A DNA stretch of 64,000 nt from Flavobacterium frigoritolerans (lineage in GTDB: Bacteria; Bacteroidota; Bacteroidia; Flavobacteriales; Flavobacteriaceae), in assembly GCF_025847275.1 (NCBI RefSeq), contig NZ_JAOZEV010000004.1, positions 1 to 64,000 on the forward strand, in the 5' to 3' direction. This document shows, one piece after another, positions 44,564-54,223 of this stretch (the first letter of the stretch is position 1; every line of letters begins with the position of its first letter). The notes beneath the pieces were generated by a model. That model worked only from the letters and a program-made list of their open reading frames with translations. It did no database searches and was not told where the DNA came from. The translations under genes were made by a program, and so were the position numbers.

Positions 44564-46042
44564 ATGATAAAAAATTTTAAATGGCTATTATTGGTTTCAT
44601 TGGCCTTTGTAGCATGTAATAACGATGATGAAGATACAACGCCGGCAGAGGTTCCGATAACGCCTGGTTCGGCTGTTTTTACAAAATATGTTGCATTAGG
44701 AGATTCATTTGCGGCAGGATATAGTGATGGGGCTTTATTTGCAAAAGGACAACAAGGTTCTTATGCGAATATATTGTCTCAGCAGTTTGCTCTTGCAGGA
44801 GGAGGTGCCTTTACAACGCCATTAATGCTTGATAATATAGGAGGGTTTTCTTCAGGTGGGACACAGGTTGCTGGATTTCCAACAAGGTTAGTTTTTAATC
44901 CACTTACAAGTTCGCCGGTTAATGTGCCTGGGGTTTCTGGGACATCAATAACGGCTCATTTAACGGGTTCATTTGGTAATTTAGGAATTCCGGGAGCAAA
45001 GAGTTTTCATCTTATGGCGGCAGGTTATGGTAATGTTGCAGGTGTTCCTTCGGGAGCTGCAAATCCGTATTTTGCCCGTATTGCAAGTTCGGCAACAACA
45101 ACAATCTTGGCAGATGCAGTAGCTCAAAAACCTACTTTTTTCTCTTTATTTATAGGAGGAAACGATGTTTTAGGTTATGCAACATCAGGAGGGATAGGGA
45201 AAAATCAAACAGGGAATCCTAATCCAGCTACTTATGGTAGTAATGATATTACGGATCCTACTGTGTTTGCAAATGTATACACGGCTTTGATTACGGGTTT
45301 AACGGCAGGAGGTGCTAAAGGGGTAGTAGCAAATTTACCTTACGTAAATGCATTGCCTTATTTTACAACTGTTCCTTATAATCCAGCTGCATTAACGGCT
45401 CCTTTGGCGGCACAGTTAAATTCTGGATACGCTGTTTATAATGGTGGTTTGCAGCAGATGGTTACTAATAAATTACTGAGTGAAGCTGAAGCAGCTCGTC
45501 GTACAATAAAATTTGCTGCAGGAAATAATGCGGTTGTAATTGTAGATAGTTATTTGACTGATCTTAGTGCATACGGACTACCGTCTTACAGACAAGCTAC
45601 AAAAGAAGATTTCTTGGTTTTGATTTCCAGAACATTTATAGGCACTACTGTTGGTGGAGATCCAACAAAAGTAAATGGTTTGTCGGTGCCTCTGGCAGAT
45701 AATTGGGTGTTGTCAAAAGATGAAGTAAAAGAAGTGAGTACGGCAACAGATGCTTATAATGTAACAATTGAAGCTATTGCTAAGGAAAAAGGATTAGCTT
45801 TTGTGAATACAAGAACAGTTATGGCTCAGTTGTCTAACGGAGGGGTTAATTTTGGTGGTTTTAATATGACATCCGCTTATGTAACCGGAGGGGCATTTTC
45901 GCTAGACGGGGTTCATCCAAGTGCAAGAGGGTACGGATTAATTGCTAATATCTTTATAGATGCGATTAATGTAAAATATGGTTCCACATTGCGACATGTT
46001 GATTTGGGAATTTATCCAATTCAATATCCAGCAAATTTATAA
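44564..46042 (+). CDS. SGNH/GDSL hydrolase lipoprotein
   Basis: A 492-residue exported lipoprotein. ATG 44564 is chosen because it begins the lipoprotein signal (MIKNFKWLLLVSLAFVACNN, Cys near residue 19); ATG 44498 would add 22 unlikely residues. The GDSL blocks are visible: YVALGDSFAAGYSDG near residue 43 (catalytic Ser), a Gly-rich block II, FIGGNDVLGY (block III Asn), and LDGVHPSARGYGLIAN near the end (Asp and His). It probably hydrolyses an ester at the cell surface. Follows the TonB receptor and is likely co-transcribed. Confidence 0.87.
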   Translation: MIKNFKWLLLVSLAFVACNNDDEDTTPAEVPITPGSAVFTKYVALGDSFAAGYSDGALFAKGQQGSYANILSQQFALAGGGAFTTPLMLDNIGGFSSGGTQVAGFPTRLVFNPLTSSPVNVPGVSGTSITAHLTGSFGNLGIPGAKSFHLMAAGYGNVAGVPSGAANPYFARIASSATTTILADAVAQKPTFFSLFIGGNDVLGYATSGGIGKNQTGNPNPATYGSNDITDPTVFANVYTALITGLTAGGAKGVVANLPYVNALPYFTTVPYNPAALTAPLAAQLNSGYAVYNGGLQQMVTNKLLSEAEAARRTIKFAAGNNAVVIVDSYLTDLSAYGLPSYRQATKEDFLVLISRTFIGTTVGGDPTKVNGLSVPLADNWVLSKDEVKEVSTATDAYNVTIEAIAKEKGLAFVNTRTVMAQLSNGGVNFGGFNMTSAYVTGGAFSLDGVHPSARGYGLIANIFIDAINVKYGSTLRHVDLGIYPIQYPANL

Positions 46043-46065
46043 CAAAGCCAATTTTTTTTAGTAGG

Positions 46066-46102
46066 AAAGCCACCCGTTTTTGTAATGTGGTGGTTTTTTT
46101 TT
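46066..46102 (+). terminator. Probable terminator after the SGNH gene
   Basis: GCCACC pairs with GGTGGT (with one G-U) over a T-rich loop, followed by a run of eight or more T. Confidence 0.55.
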
Positions 46103-46190
46103 ATTGGGCTGAAAAGATGGTCTTTTATGCAATCAATGTACTTATTTTTATTAAGTGTAAAAATTATAGTATTTTTCTAAAAAAAAGTTA

Positions 46191-46219
46191 TTGATTTTAT
46201 ATTTTAAAAATTATCTTTG
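46191..46219 (+). promoter_or_regulatory. Promoter of atpD-atpC
   Basis: TTG at 46191-46193, an 18-bp spacer, then TATCTTTG at 46212-46219. This fits the Flavobacterium consensus (TTG, 17-23 bp, TAnnTTTG). Start codon 62 bp downstream. Confidence 0.7.
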
Positions 46220-46269
46220 CGCACTGAAAAAAGAGGTATTTTCGTTAAACCTAAATAGCTATTTAATAA

Positions 46270-47793
<1,524 letters not shown>

Positions 47794-47861
47794 TCTAGTT
47801 TTCAGTATTGGGTCGCAGTATTTTGCTGAGGCTATTAACTGAAACTGTAAACTAAAAGAAA

Positions 47862-48143
47862 ATGACTTTAGAAATAGTATCACCAGAAGCAAAATTATTT
47901 TCAGGAAATGTGACTTCGGTTACTTTGCCAGGAGTTGATGGAAGCTTTCAAATATTGAATCATCACGCTCCTATTGTTTCTATTTTAGAAAAAGGGACTA
48001 TTAAAATTGTAGCGCCAAGCTTCAATTTTTCTAAAGAAGTAGCGGGTAAATTCACGAAAGTAAATGACCAAACTTATACTTTAGATATTGTGTCAGGTAC
48101 TATCGAGATGAAAGACAATAAGATAATTGTTTTAGCTGACTAA
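47862..48143 (+). CDS. atpC: ATP synthase F1 subunit epsilon
   Basis: A 93-residue epsilon subunit consisting only of the N-terminal beta-sandwich (MTLEIVSPEAKLFSGNVTSV, LPGVDGSFQILNHHAPIVSI, then a closing DIVSGTIEMKDNKIIVLAD). The C-terminal two-helix domain that inhibits ATP hydrolysis in other bacteria (total ~135 residues) is absent, as is usual in this group. 68 bp after atpD, same operon, with a terminator following. Confidence 0.95.
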   Translation: MTLEIVSPEAKLFSGNVTSVTLPGVDGSFQILNHHAPIVSILEKGTIKIVAPSFNFSKEVAGKFTKVNDQTYTLDIVSGTIEMKDNKIIVLAD

Positions 48144-48162
48144 GACAATTCAGAATAAAGTT

Positions 48163-48193
48163 AAAAAAGCCAGACATATGTCTGGCTTTTTTA
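48163..48193 (+). terminator. Terminator after atpC
   Basis: AAAAGCCAGACAT and ATGTCTGGCTTTT form a near-perfect hairpin with a T run. Confidence 0.88.
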
Positions 48194-48393
48194 TTGTTAA
48201 GAACTGCCATTGTAAAATTTATGGTTTTAATTTTAATCTCAGTATTTTAGTTAATGAAAATTCAATTAGACTAAAATATAATTAAGCTTGATATTGCTTG
48301 AATTTATTTTTGGCGGCTATAATATGAAATTCTGATAGCTTTAGGGACAGCGCTAAAAAAATATAATAGGTAATGAATTCAGGCTTAATTTTA

Positions 48394-48401
48394 TAACTTT
48401 G
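48394..48401 (+). promoter_or_regulatory. Promoter -7 box abutting the bioF start
   Basis: TAACTTTG, a perfect TAnnTTTG box, ends only 5 bp before the ATG at 48406, so the mRNA may start at or within a base or two of the start codon. Confidence 0.5.
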
Positions 48402-48405
48402 CTTT

Positions 48406-49542
48406 ATGAAATTACCAGAAAGTCTTATTCAAAAATTAGTTGTACGAAAGCAAAACAATGCACTTAGACAATTGCCGGATGTTAATGCATCAATTGATTT
48501 TACTTCCAACGATTATATTGGGTTTTCAAAATCTGGGATAATTTTTAATAAAACACACCAATATTTACTCGATACCAAAAATATACAAAATGGAGCAACA
48601 GGTTCAAGATTAATTTCGGGTAACCATTCTTTGTATAAAATTGCAGAAACTTTTATAGCGCAGTTTCATGAGTCAGAATCGGCTTTAATCTTTAATTCGG
48701 GTTACGATGCCAATGTTGGTTTTTTTAGTGCTATACCGCAGCGCAATGATGTTATTTTGTATGATGAGCTAAGTCATGCTTCTATTCGTGACGGAATTTT
48801 AATGTCGAATGCTAAAACGTATAAATTTAATCATAATGACTTTGAAGATTTAGAACGACTTATAGTAAAACACCAAAATTCAATTATTTATATTGTTACC
48901 GAAAGTGTTTTTTCTATGGATGGAGATTGTCCAAATCTAGAGGAATTGGTACTATTATCCGAAAAATATAAGTGCTACCTTGTAATCGATGAAGCTCATG
49001 CATTAGGAGTTTTTGGAGAGAAAGGCGAAGGATTGTTACAGTTTTTAGGATTGCATAATAGAGTTTTTGCCAGAATTATGACTTTTGGTAAGGGTTTAGG
49101 ATGTCATGGTGCAGCAGTTCTTGGTACTCAAGAATTAAAAGAATATCTCGTTAATTTTGCAAGAAGTTTTATTTACACAACAGGATTGTCTCCACATTCA
49201 GTTGCTACTATTTTTATTGCTTATCAGCAGTTGGAGATAGAGAAAGAAACTATCGAAATACTACGCCAGAATATTGTTTACTTCAATCAGCAAAAAAAAC
49301 TTCTTGGATTACAACCTATGTTTGTTAGAAGTAAATCAACAATTCAATCAGCAATTATTCCGGGTAATGAAAATGTAAAGGCTGTTGCTCAAAAATTGCA
49401 AGAAAAAGGATTCGATGTAAAAGCAATTTTGTCTCCAACAGTTCCAGAAGGGCAGGAACGATTGCGTTTTTGTATTCATAATTATAATTCGGAAAAGGAA
49501 ATAAATCAGGCTTTAGAATTGTTAAGAGACTACGTGTTTTAA
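48406..49542 (+). CDS. bioF: 8-amino-7-oxononanoate synthase
   Basis: A 378-residue PLP enzyme of the alpha-oxoamine synthase family, joining a pimeloyl thioester with alanine in biotin synthesis. Motifs: IDFTSNDYIGFSKSG, NGATGSRLISGNHSLYKIAE, FNSGYDANVGFFS, YDELSHASIRDGI, VTESVFSMDGDCPNLEEL, LVIDEAHALGVFG, and the PLP Lys in MTFGKGLGCHGAAVLG near residue 229. Full length. Monocistronic, separated from bioD-bioA by the sigma-factor module at 49.7-52.0 kb; bioB is not in the window. Confidence 0.93.
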   Translation: MKLPESLIQKLVVRKQNNALRQLPDVNASIDFTSNDYIGFSKSGIIFNKTHQYLLDTKNIQNGATGSRLISGNHSLYKIAETFIAQFHESESALIFNSGYDANVGFFSAIPQRNDVILYDELSHASIRDGILMSNAKTYKFNHNDFEDLERLIVKHQNSIIYIVTESVFSMDGDCPNLEELVLLSEKYKCYLVIDEAHALGVFGEKGEGLLQFLGLHNRVFARIMTFGKGLGCHGAAVLGTQELKEYLVNFARSFIYTTGLSPHSVATIFIAYQQLEIEKETIEILRQNIVYFNQQKKLLGLQPMFVRSKSTIQSAIIPGNENVKAVAQKLQEKGFDVKAILSPTVPEGQERLRFCIHNYNSEKEINQALELLRDYVF

Positions 49543-49690
49543 TATTGTTCTACAATCAATCACAAAGTTGATTTTGTGAATCTCTGTGTTTTTTTTCACG
49601 CATATCTTTTTGAAATTAAGAATTTTTAAAAAAATATACTCCCTAAACTATTGCATTTTCTCACTTTCTTTAAAAAGGTTTAAAAATTTT

Positions 49691-49729
49691 GTAACGTTTT
49701 GATGATTCGATTACTTACGAGTCGTAATC
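49691..49729 (+). promoter_or_regulatory. Possible ECF-sigma promoter region with small palindrome
   Basis: GTAAC at 49691-49695 and GTCGTA at 49721-49726 resemble ECF -35/-10 elements, but the 25-bp spacing is long. GATTAC/GTAATC (49709-49714, 49724-49729) forms an inverted repeat. It lies ahead of the small membrane protein gene and may be the target of the sigma factor encoded downstream. Confidence 0.25.
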
Positions 49730-49743
49730 AAAAAATCACAATT

Positions 49744-49941
49744 ATGAAAACCACATCAACTTCAAAAAGCGAAAATATTTTCAACTTCGTATTTATCTTT
49801 TTAACTTCTTTAGGATTGGGATATACTTTAGTAAACCAATTTCTTTTAAATAAGCCTAAAACAGAATTACTTGTCGTAATGATCTGCTTATTTGTTATTT
49901 CGATAGCTTCTTGGCAGCGAAGAAAAATGGGAAAATTGTAA
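49744..49941 (+). CDS. Small membrane protein, 65 aa
   Basis: ATG 49744 is preferred to ATG 49699 because the extra residues overlap the inverted repeat and would not belong to a membrane protein start. Two membrane helices: IFNFVFIFLTSLGLGYTLV (~residues 12-30) and LLVVMICLFVISIASW (~42-58), joined by a short polar loop, with a basic tail (QRRKMGKL). Family not recognised. First gene of the module that contains TraB/GumN, an ECF sigma factor and its membrane partner, all on the plus strand. Confidence 0.55.
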   Translation: MKTTSTSKSENIFNFVFIFLTSLGLGYTLVNQFLLNKPKTELLVVMICLFVISIASWQRRKMGKL

Positions 49942-49953
49942 ATAACGAGTTTT

Positions 49954-50060
49954 AATCATCAATCAAAATCAATCAAAATCATCAATCAAAATCAATCAAT
50001 CAATCAAAATCAATCAATCAATCAAAATCAATCAATCAAAATCAATCAAAATCAATCAAA
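49954..50060 (+). repeat. Tandem AATC/AATCAAAATC repeat array
   Basis: About 107 bp made only of the words ATCAATCAAA and AATCAATC in varying order, running directly into the start codon of the TraB/GumN gene at 50061. It fills the leader and ribosome-binding region, so copy-number changes would alter the spacing between promoter and start. Confidence 0.85.
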
Positions 50061-50924
50061 ATGAAAAATTTATTTAAATCACTAGCAGTAGCAATCGCAA
50101 TTATTTTTTGTGCAACAATACAAGCACAGGATAAATCTCCTAAACTTGAGAATAGTCTTTTATGGGAAGTTTCAGGAAAAGGATTAAGTAAGCCATCTTA
50201 TTTGTATGGAACTATTCACATGATTTGTGGAGCAGATTATTTTCTTTCTGAAAAAACAAAGAAAGCATTTGAGGCTTCAGACAAATTAGTTTTAGAAGTT
50301 AATTTATCTGATCCAAATGAAATAACAGACATGCAACAATTAGCAATGGGTAAAGAACCTCTCGATAAAAAATTAACAGCTTTACAATTATCGACGTTGG
50401 AAGAAATTTTGAAAAAAAGTACTGGGATGAATGTTCAACAAGTAAATAAGTATAGTTTATCTTCTGTGATGAGTTTGATTTTTATGAAAACGTATCCATG
50501 TACAGATCTCAAAGTTTATGAGTTTGAATTTATAGAACTGGCAAAAAAAAGAAATTTTGAAGTGGCTGGTTTAGAAACTATTAAATCTCAATTTGAAACC
50601 CTTGATGACGCTTATACAAATGATGAAATGATTTCAATGTTGGTAGAATCTGTTAAGGATGGTTCTACTCCTTTAGTAGATGATTACAAAACAGAGAATA
50701 TTGAAGCTCTTTATAAGAGAACAACTGGCGATAAGTTTATGAATGAAAAAACAAGGATTGCAATGTTAGATAAAAGAAATAGTAATTGGGTAAACCAAAT
50801 ACCTGAATTAATGAAAAAGCAATCTATATTTATAGCAGTTGGAGCTGCTCATCTGGCTGGAGAACAAGGAGTGATTAATTTGTTAAGAATGGCAGGATAT
50901 AAAGTAAAACCAGTAATGAAATAG
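50061..50924 (+). CDS. TraB/GumN family exported protein
   Basis: A 287-residue protein with a signal peptide (FKSLAVAIAIIFCATIQAQD). TraB/GumN motifs are clear: LLWEVSGKGLSKPSYLYGTI then HM with the GTIH metal-type motif near residue 50, the KLVLEVNL strand, EVAGLETIKSQFETLD near residue 177, and the closing FIAVGAAHLAGEQGVINLLR near residue 258 with GYKVKPV. The family is related to Tiki-type proteases, with the two GxxH motifs as the likely metal site; its bacterial role is unknown. The start codon comes directly after a tandem-repeat array, and the sigma-factor gene follows 7 bp after its stop. Confidence 0.88.
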   Translation: MKNLFKSLAVAIAIIFCATIQAQDKSPKLENSLLWEVSGKGLSKPSYLYGTIHMICGADYFLSEKTKKAFEASDKLVLEVNLSDPNEITDMQQLAMGKEPLDKKLTALQLSTLEEILKKSTGMNVQQVNKYSLSSVMSLIFMKTYPCTDLKVYEFEFIELAKKRNFEVAGLETIKSQFETLDDAYTNDEMISMLVESVKDGSTPLVDDYKTENIEALYKRTTGDKFMNEKTRIAMLDKRNSNWVNQIPELMKKQSIFIAVGAAHLAGEQGVINLLRMAGYKVKPVMK

Positions 50925-50931
50925 AAATATT

Positions 50932-51435
50932 TTGAAAGAGAAAGAACTAGAATTTTTAAATCGGATCGAAAGGCATAAAGGGATTTTATATAAAGTTTCT
51001 AAAATGTACATGGATAATTATGATGATCAACAAGATTTGTTTCAGGAGATTGTTTGTCAACTTTGGAAATCACATGATTCTTTTAGAAACGAAAGTCAGT
51101 TTTCAACATGGATGTATCGCGTAGCAGTTAATACGGCTATCATTTTTCTTAAGAAAGAAAAACGAAAAGTAGATAGATACGAAATTGCGTCAGAAAATAT
51201 TAAAGAGGAAGAAACAGATTCGCATATAAAAGAAAGTCAGATTGATCATTTTTATAAAGCAGTTCAGAAACTCGAAAAGATTGATAAAGCGATTATATTT
51301 TATCAGTTAGAAGGCTTTTCGCATAAAGAAATAGGTGAAAACCTTGGGATTTCTGAGGGAAATGCAAGAGTGAAATTAAATAGAGCAAAAGAAAAATTAA
51401 AAGAAATAATTAAAAATCAAGGATATGGATTTTAA
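50932..51435 (+). CDS. ECF-type RNA polymerase sigma factor
   Basis: A 167-residue sigma-70-family factor with region 2 (DNYDDQQDLFQEIVCQLWKS, FSTWMYRVAVNTAIIFLKKE) and region 4 (IDKAIIFYQLEGFSHKEIGE, LGISEGNARVKLNRAKEKLK). The start is TTG at 50932-50934: the first ATG in frame is at residue 25, inside region 2, and would destroy it. The gene is 7 bp after the TraB/GumN gene and overlaps the next by 11 bp, so the three are probably one transcript. Confidence 0.9.
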   Translation: MKEKELEFLNRIERHKGILYKVSKMYMDNYDDQQDLFQEIVCQLWKSHDSFRNESQFSTWMYRVAVNTAIIFLKKEKRKVDRYEIASENIKEEETDSHIKESQIDHFYKAVQKLEKIDKAIIFYQLEGFSHKEIGENLGISEGNARVKLNRAKEKLKEIIKNQGYGF

Positions 51436-52039
51436 CGATATACAAAACGCATGGAATAATGAAAAGGCTGAAAATGTCATTCTTCCAGATAATTTAGAAA
51501 AAATTGAATCGGCAAATACGCCTTTGGATAAAATTAGAAAAAACCTTAAAAAAGAACTTCTTTATCAGTCTATTTCTGTGATTTTTATAGGATTTGTGCC
51601 TTATTTATATGCTTTCCCAGAAAAATGGATTGCGCCATTTTATTTGTTTTTCAGCATATTTGTTGCAGTTTGTGTGTATTATTTAGTAAAGCTGTATTTG
51701 TTTTATAAAAGATTAAACAAGATTACTTTAAGTACAAAAGACAGTTTGTATGAAACCTATTTTGATATTAGGTTAAATATGGAATTATACAAAACTTTTG
51801 GGTTTGCTTTAACTCCGTTTATGGTTTTGTTTTTAATTGGGTTTTTATATGACAAATTTTCAAAACAATCAGGATTTCAGTTAAATGATTTTAGCAATCC
51901 TCAATTAATTAGTGTGTTTACGGTAGTAACTTTTTCTATTCTGTTTATGGGATTGGCACTGGAGTGGTGGGTATATTATTTTTATGGCAAATACGCTAAA
52001 GAAATCAAAAAGGTTATAGATCAATTAAAAGAAGAATAA
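51425..52039 (+). CDS. Membrane partner of the ECF sigma factor (putative anti-sigma)
   Basis: A 204-residue protein. The cytoplasmic N-terminal ~45 residues (MDFNDIQNAWNNEKAENVIL, then LDKIRKNLKKELLY) are followed by four membrane helices (~47-65, 70-90, 125-143 and 162-182) and a charged tail (YAKEIKKVIDQLKEE). It overlaps the sigma-factor gene by 11 bp. The small N-terminal cytoplasmic part could hold the sigma factor, which is typical of anti-sigma arrangements, but no ZAS or FecR-type motif is visible, so the role is inferred from position. Confidence 0.65.
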   Translation: MDFNDIQNAWNNEKAENVILPDNLEKIESANTPLDKIRKNLKKELLYQSISVIFIGFVPYLYAFPEKWIAPFYLFFSIFVAVCVYYLVKLYLFYKRLNKITLSTKDSLYETYFDIRLNMELYKTFGFALTPFMVLFLIGFLYDKFSKQSGFQLNDFSNPQLISVFTVVTFSILFMGLALEWWVYYFYGKYAKEIKKVIDQLKEE

Positions 52040-52050
52040 TCAAAAACAAT

Positions 52051-52080
52051 AAACCCATCGTAATGATGGGTTTTGTTTTT
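52051..52080 (+). terminator. Terminator closing the sigma-factor module
   Basis: AAACCCATC pairs with GATGGGTTT around GTAAT, followed by TGTTTTT. Confidence 0.8.
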
Positions 52081-52085
52081 ATTGG

Positions 52086-52093
52086 TATTTTTG
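52086..52093 (+). promoter_or_regulatory. Promoter -7 box of bioD-bioA
   Basis: TATTTTTG, a perfect TAnnTTTG box, 20 bp before the bioD start at 52114 and just after the terminator hairpin of the upstream module. No clear -33 TTG. Confidence 0.5.
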
Positions 52094-52113
52094 TACGCAA
52101 TAAAAACAAGGGA

Positions 52114-52731
52114 ATGAAACTATTTATTACAGGTATTTCTACCGATGTTGGTAAAACAATTGCTTCGGCTATTATCGTAGAAGCATTAGAAGCAGATTAT
52201 TGGAAACCAATTCAGGCAGGAGATTTAGATAACTCAGATACAGGAAAAGTTCAGTCAAAAATTTCGAATAAAAAATCTCAATTTCATAAAAATTCATATG
52301 CATTAAATACGCCTGCAAGCCCTCATTTGGCAGCCGAAATTGATGGAATTACTATTGATTTGAATGAGATAACTGAACCAAAGACTGATAATCATTTGGT
52401 TATTGAAGGAGCAGGAGGAGTTTTTGTACCATTAAATAATAAAGAATTTGTAATTGATTTAATTCAACCAAATTATAAAGTTATAGTGGTTTCTAGGCAT
52501 TATTTAGGAAGTATCAACCATACAGTGCTAACAATTGAAGCCTTGAAGAGCCGAAAATTAAATATTGCAGGAATTATTTTTAGCGGAAGCGAAAATAAAT
52601 CTTCTGAAGCAATTATTTTAAATAGTACAGGGGTTAAATGTATTGGGCGAATTGATGAAGAACCTTATTTTGACCAAAATGTAATTCGCGAATACGCCGA
52701 TTTATTTCGAGAGAATCTTTTAGAATTGTAA
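52114..52731 (+). CDS. bioD: Dethiobiotin synthetase
   Basis: A 205-residue ATP-dependent carboxylase closing the ureido ring of dethiobiotin. The P-loop FITGISTDVGKTIASAI is at residues 4-20, then YWKPIQAGDLDNSDTGKVQS, the ENSYAL-type YALNTPASPHLAAE, HLVIEGAGGVFVPLN, and VVSRHYLGSINHT. ATG 52114 is chosen, since the in-frame ATG at 52063 lies in the terminator hairpin of the preceding gene and before the promoter box. bioA follows 97 bp downstream. Confidence 0.93.
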   Translation: MKLFITGISTDVGKTIASAIIVEALEADYWKPIQAGDLDNSDTGKVQSKISNKKSQFHKNSYALNTPASPHLAAEIDGITIDLNEITEPKTDNHLVIEGAGGVFVPLNNKEFVIDLIQPNYKVIVVSRHYLGSINHTVLTIEALKSRKLNIAGIIFSGSENKSSEAIILNSTGVKCIGRIDEEPYFDQNVIREYADLFRENLLEL

Positions 52732-52828
52732 AATGTTTTTTGTGGAAAGTAAAATACATTCCACATCTTGCAGAATACATTTTACAAAAAACACAGTTTA
52801 CTTTTTACAAATAAACATTTCACACAAA

Positions 52829-54100
52829 ATGACATTATCAGAAAAAGACAGCCAATATCTTTGGCATCCTTATACACAACATAAAACTGCTGCAGTACCA
52901 ATTGCTATTTCTCGAGGAGAAGGTGCATTACTTTGGGACGAAAACAATAAAGAATATATAGATGCAATTGCCTCTTGGTGGGTAAACCCTTTTGGACACA
53001 GTAATCGGTTTATTGCCGATGCGATCTACAAACAGTTAACTACGCTGGAACACGTTTTGTTTGGGGGATTTACGCATGAACCAGCAATTGTTCTTGCTGA
53101 AAGATTAATTGAAATTTTACCTAAAAATCAACAGAAAATTTTCTTTTCTGATAATGGTTCTACAGCGGTAGAAGTAGCAATAAAAGTTGCTTTGCAATAT
53201 TTCTTTAACAAAGGAGAAAAACGAACTACGATTATTGCTTTTGAAAATGCTTTTCATGGAGATACATTTGCGGCAATGGCTGCAAGCGGAATTTCATTTT
53301 ATACACAGGCTTTTCAAGGAATGTTTATAGATGTAGTTCGAATTCCAGCTCCAGTAAAAGGACAAGAGCAGGAGAGTTTTGATGCATTAAAAAGAGTAAT
53401 AGAAGAGAAGAATTGTGCAGGATTTATTTTTGAACCCTTAGTTCAGGGAGCAGCGGGAATGGTTATGCATGAGCCAGAAGCACTAGAAACTTTAATTAAG
53501 ATTTGTGCAGCAAATAATGTTCTTACAATTGCCGATGAAGTGATGACAGGTTTTGGTAAAACTGGTAAAACATTTGCAATGGATTATGTGAATGAAAAAC
53601 CAGATATGATGTGTCTTTCGAAAGCATTAACAGGAGGGACAATCCCGATGGCAATTACAACTTTTACTCAAGATGTTTTTGATGCTTTTTATGATGATGA
53701 TATTAATAAGGCATTGTTTCATGGGCACACTTTTACAGCTAATCCTACAGGATGCGCTGCAGCTTTGGCAAGTATTGATTTGTTGCAAACTCAAGAAATG
53801 CAAGACAATATCGTGCGTGTAAATAAAAGACATCTTAATTTTCAGAATAAAATAAAAAATCACCCAAGAGTTGTTACAACCAGAGTGTTAGGAGTTATTT
53901 TTGCATTAGAAATAAAATCTGATTCAGAAGAAAGCTATTATGGATCGATGAGAAATAAACTTTATAATTTCTTTATTGATAAAGGAGTTATTCTAAGGCC
54001 AGTTGGGAATATAGTTTACATTTTGCCACCATATATTATTAATGATGAGCAACTTGATAAAGTGTATTCAATTATAGAAGAAGCTATAGAGATGGTATAA
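52829..54100 (+). CDS. bioA: Adenosylmethionine-8-amino-7-oxononanoate aminotransferase
   Basis: A 423-residue class III PLP aminotransferase producing 7,8-diaminononanoate in biotin synthesis. It starts with SQYLWHPYTQHKT, characteristic of BioA, then YIDAIASWWVNPFGHSNRFI, FFSDNGSTAVEVAIKVALQY, AFHGDTFAAMAASG, LTIADEVMTGFGKTGKTFAM and the PLP Lys in MCLSKALTGGTIPMA (residue 265). ATG 52829 is used; a start at 52733 would add 32 residues with no family match. Next to bioD upstream and a ketoacyl synthase downstream. Confidence 0.95.
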   Translation: MTLSEKDSQYLWHPYTQHKTAAVPIAISRGEGALLWDENNKEYIDAIASWWVNPFGHSNRFIADAIYKQLTTLEHVLFGGFTHEPAIVLAERLIEILPKNQQKIFFSDNGSTAVEVAIKVALQYFFNKGEKRTTIIAFENAFHGDTFAAMAASGISFYTQAFQGMFIDVVRIPAPVKGQEQESFDALKRVIEEKNCAGFIFEPLVQGAAGMVMHEPEALETLIKICAANNVLTIADEVMTGFGKTGKTFAMDYVNEKPDMMCLSKALTGGTIPMAITTFTQDVFDAFYDDDINKALFHGHTFTANPTGCAAALASIDLLQTQEMQDNIVRVNKRHLNFQNKIKNHPRVVTTRVLGVIFALEIKSDSEESYYGSMRNKLYNFFIDKGVILRPVGNIVYILPPYIINDEQLDKVYSIIEEAIEMV

Positions 54101-54223
54101 TTAATTTTAGACCATTAGATTAGTTAGACTTGTTGGATTTAATAAAATCTTAAAACACTGCAAACTTTGCGTATCTCGAGAGTTATCGGGATTGCAACTT
54201 TTTCGGTTAATAAAATAATAACA

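Noticed and set aside
49954..50060. Repeat array considered as CRISPR
   Set aside because: Units are 4-10 bp with no unique spacers; it is a simple tandem repeat and no cas genes are nearby.
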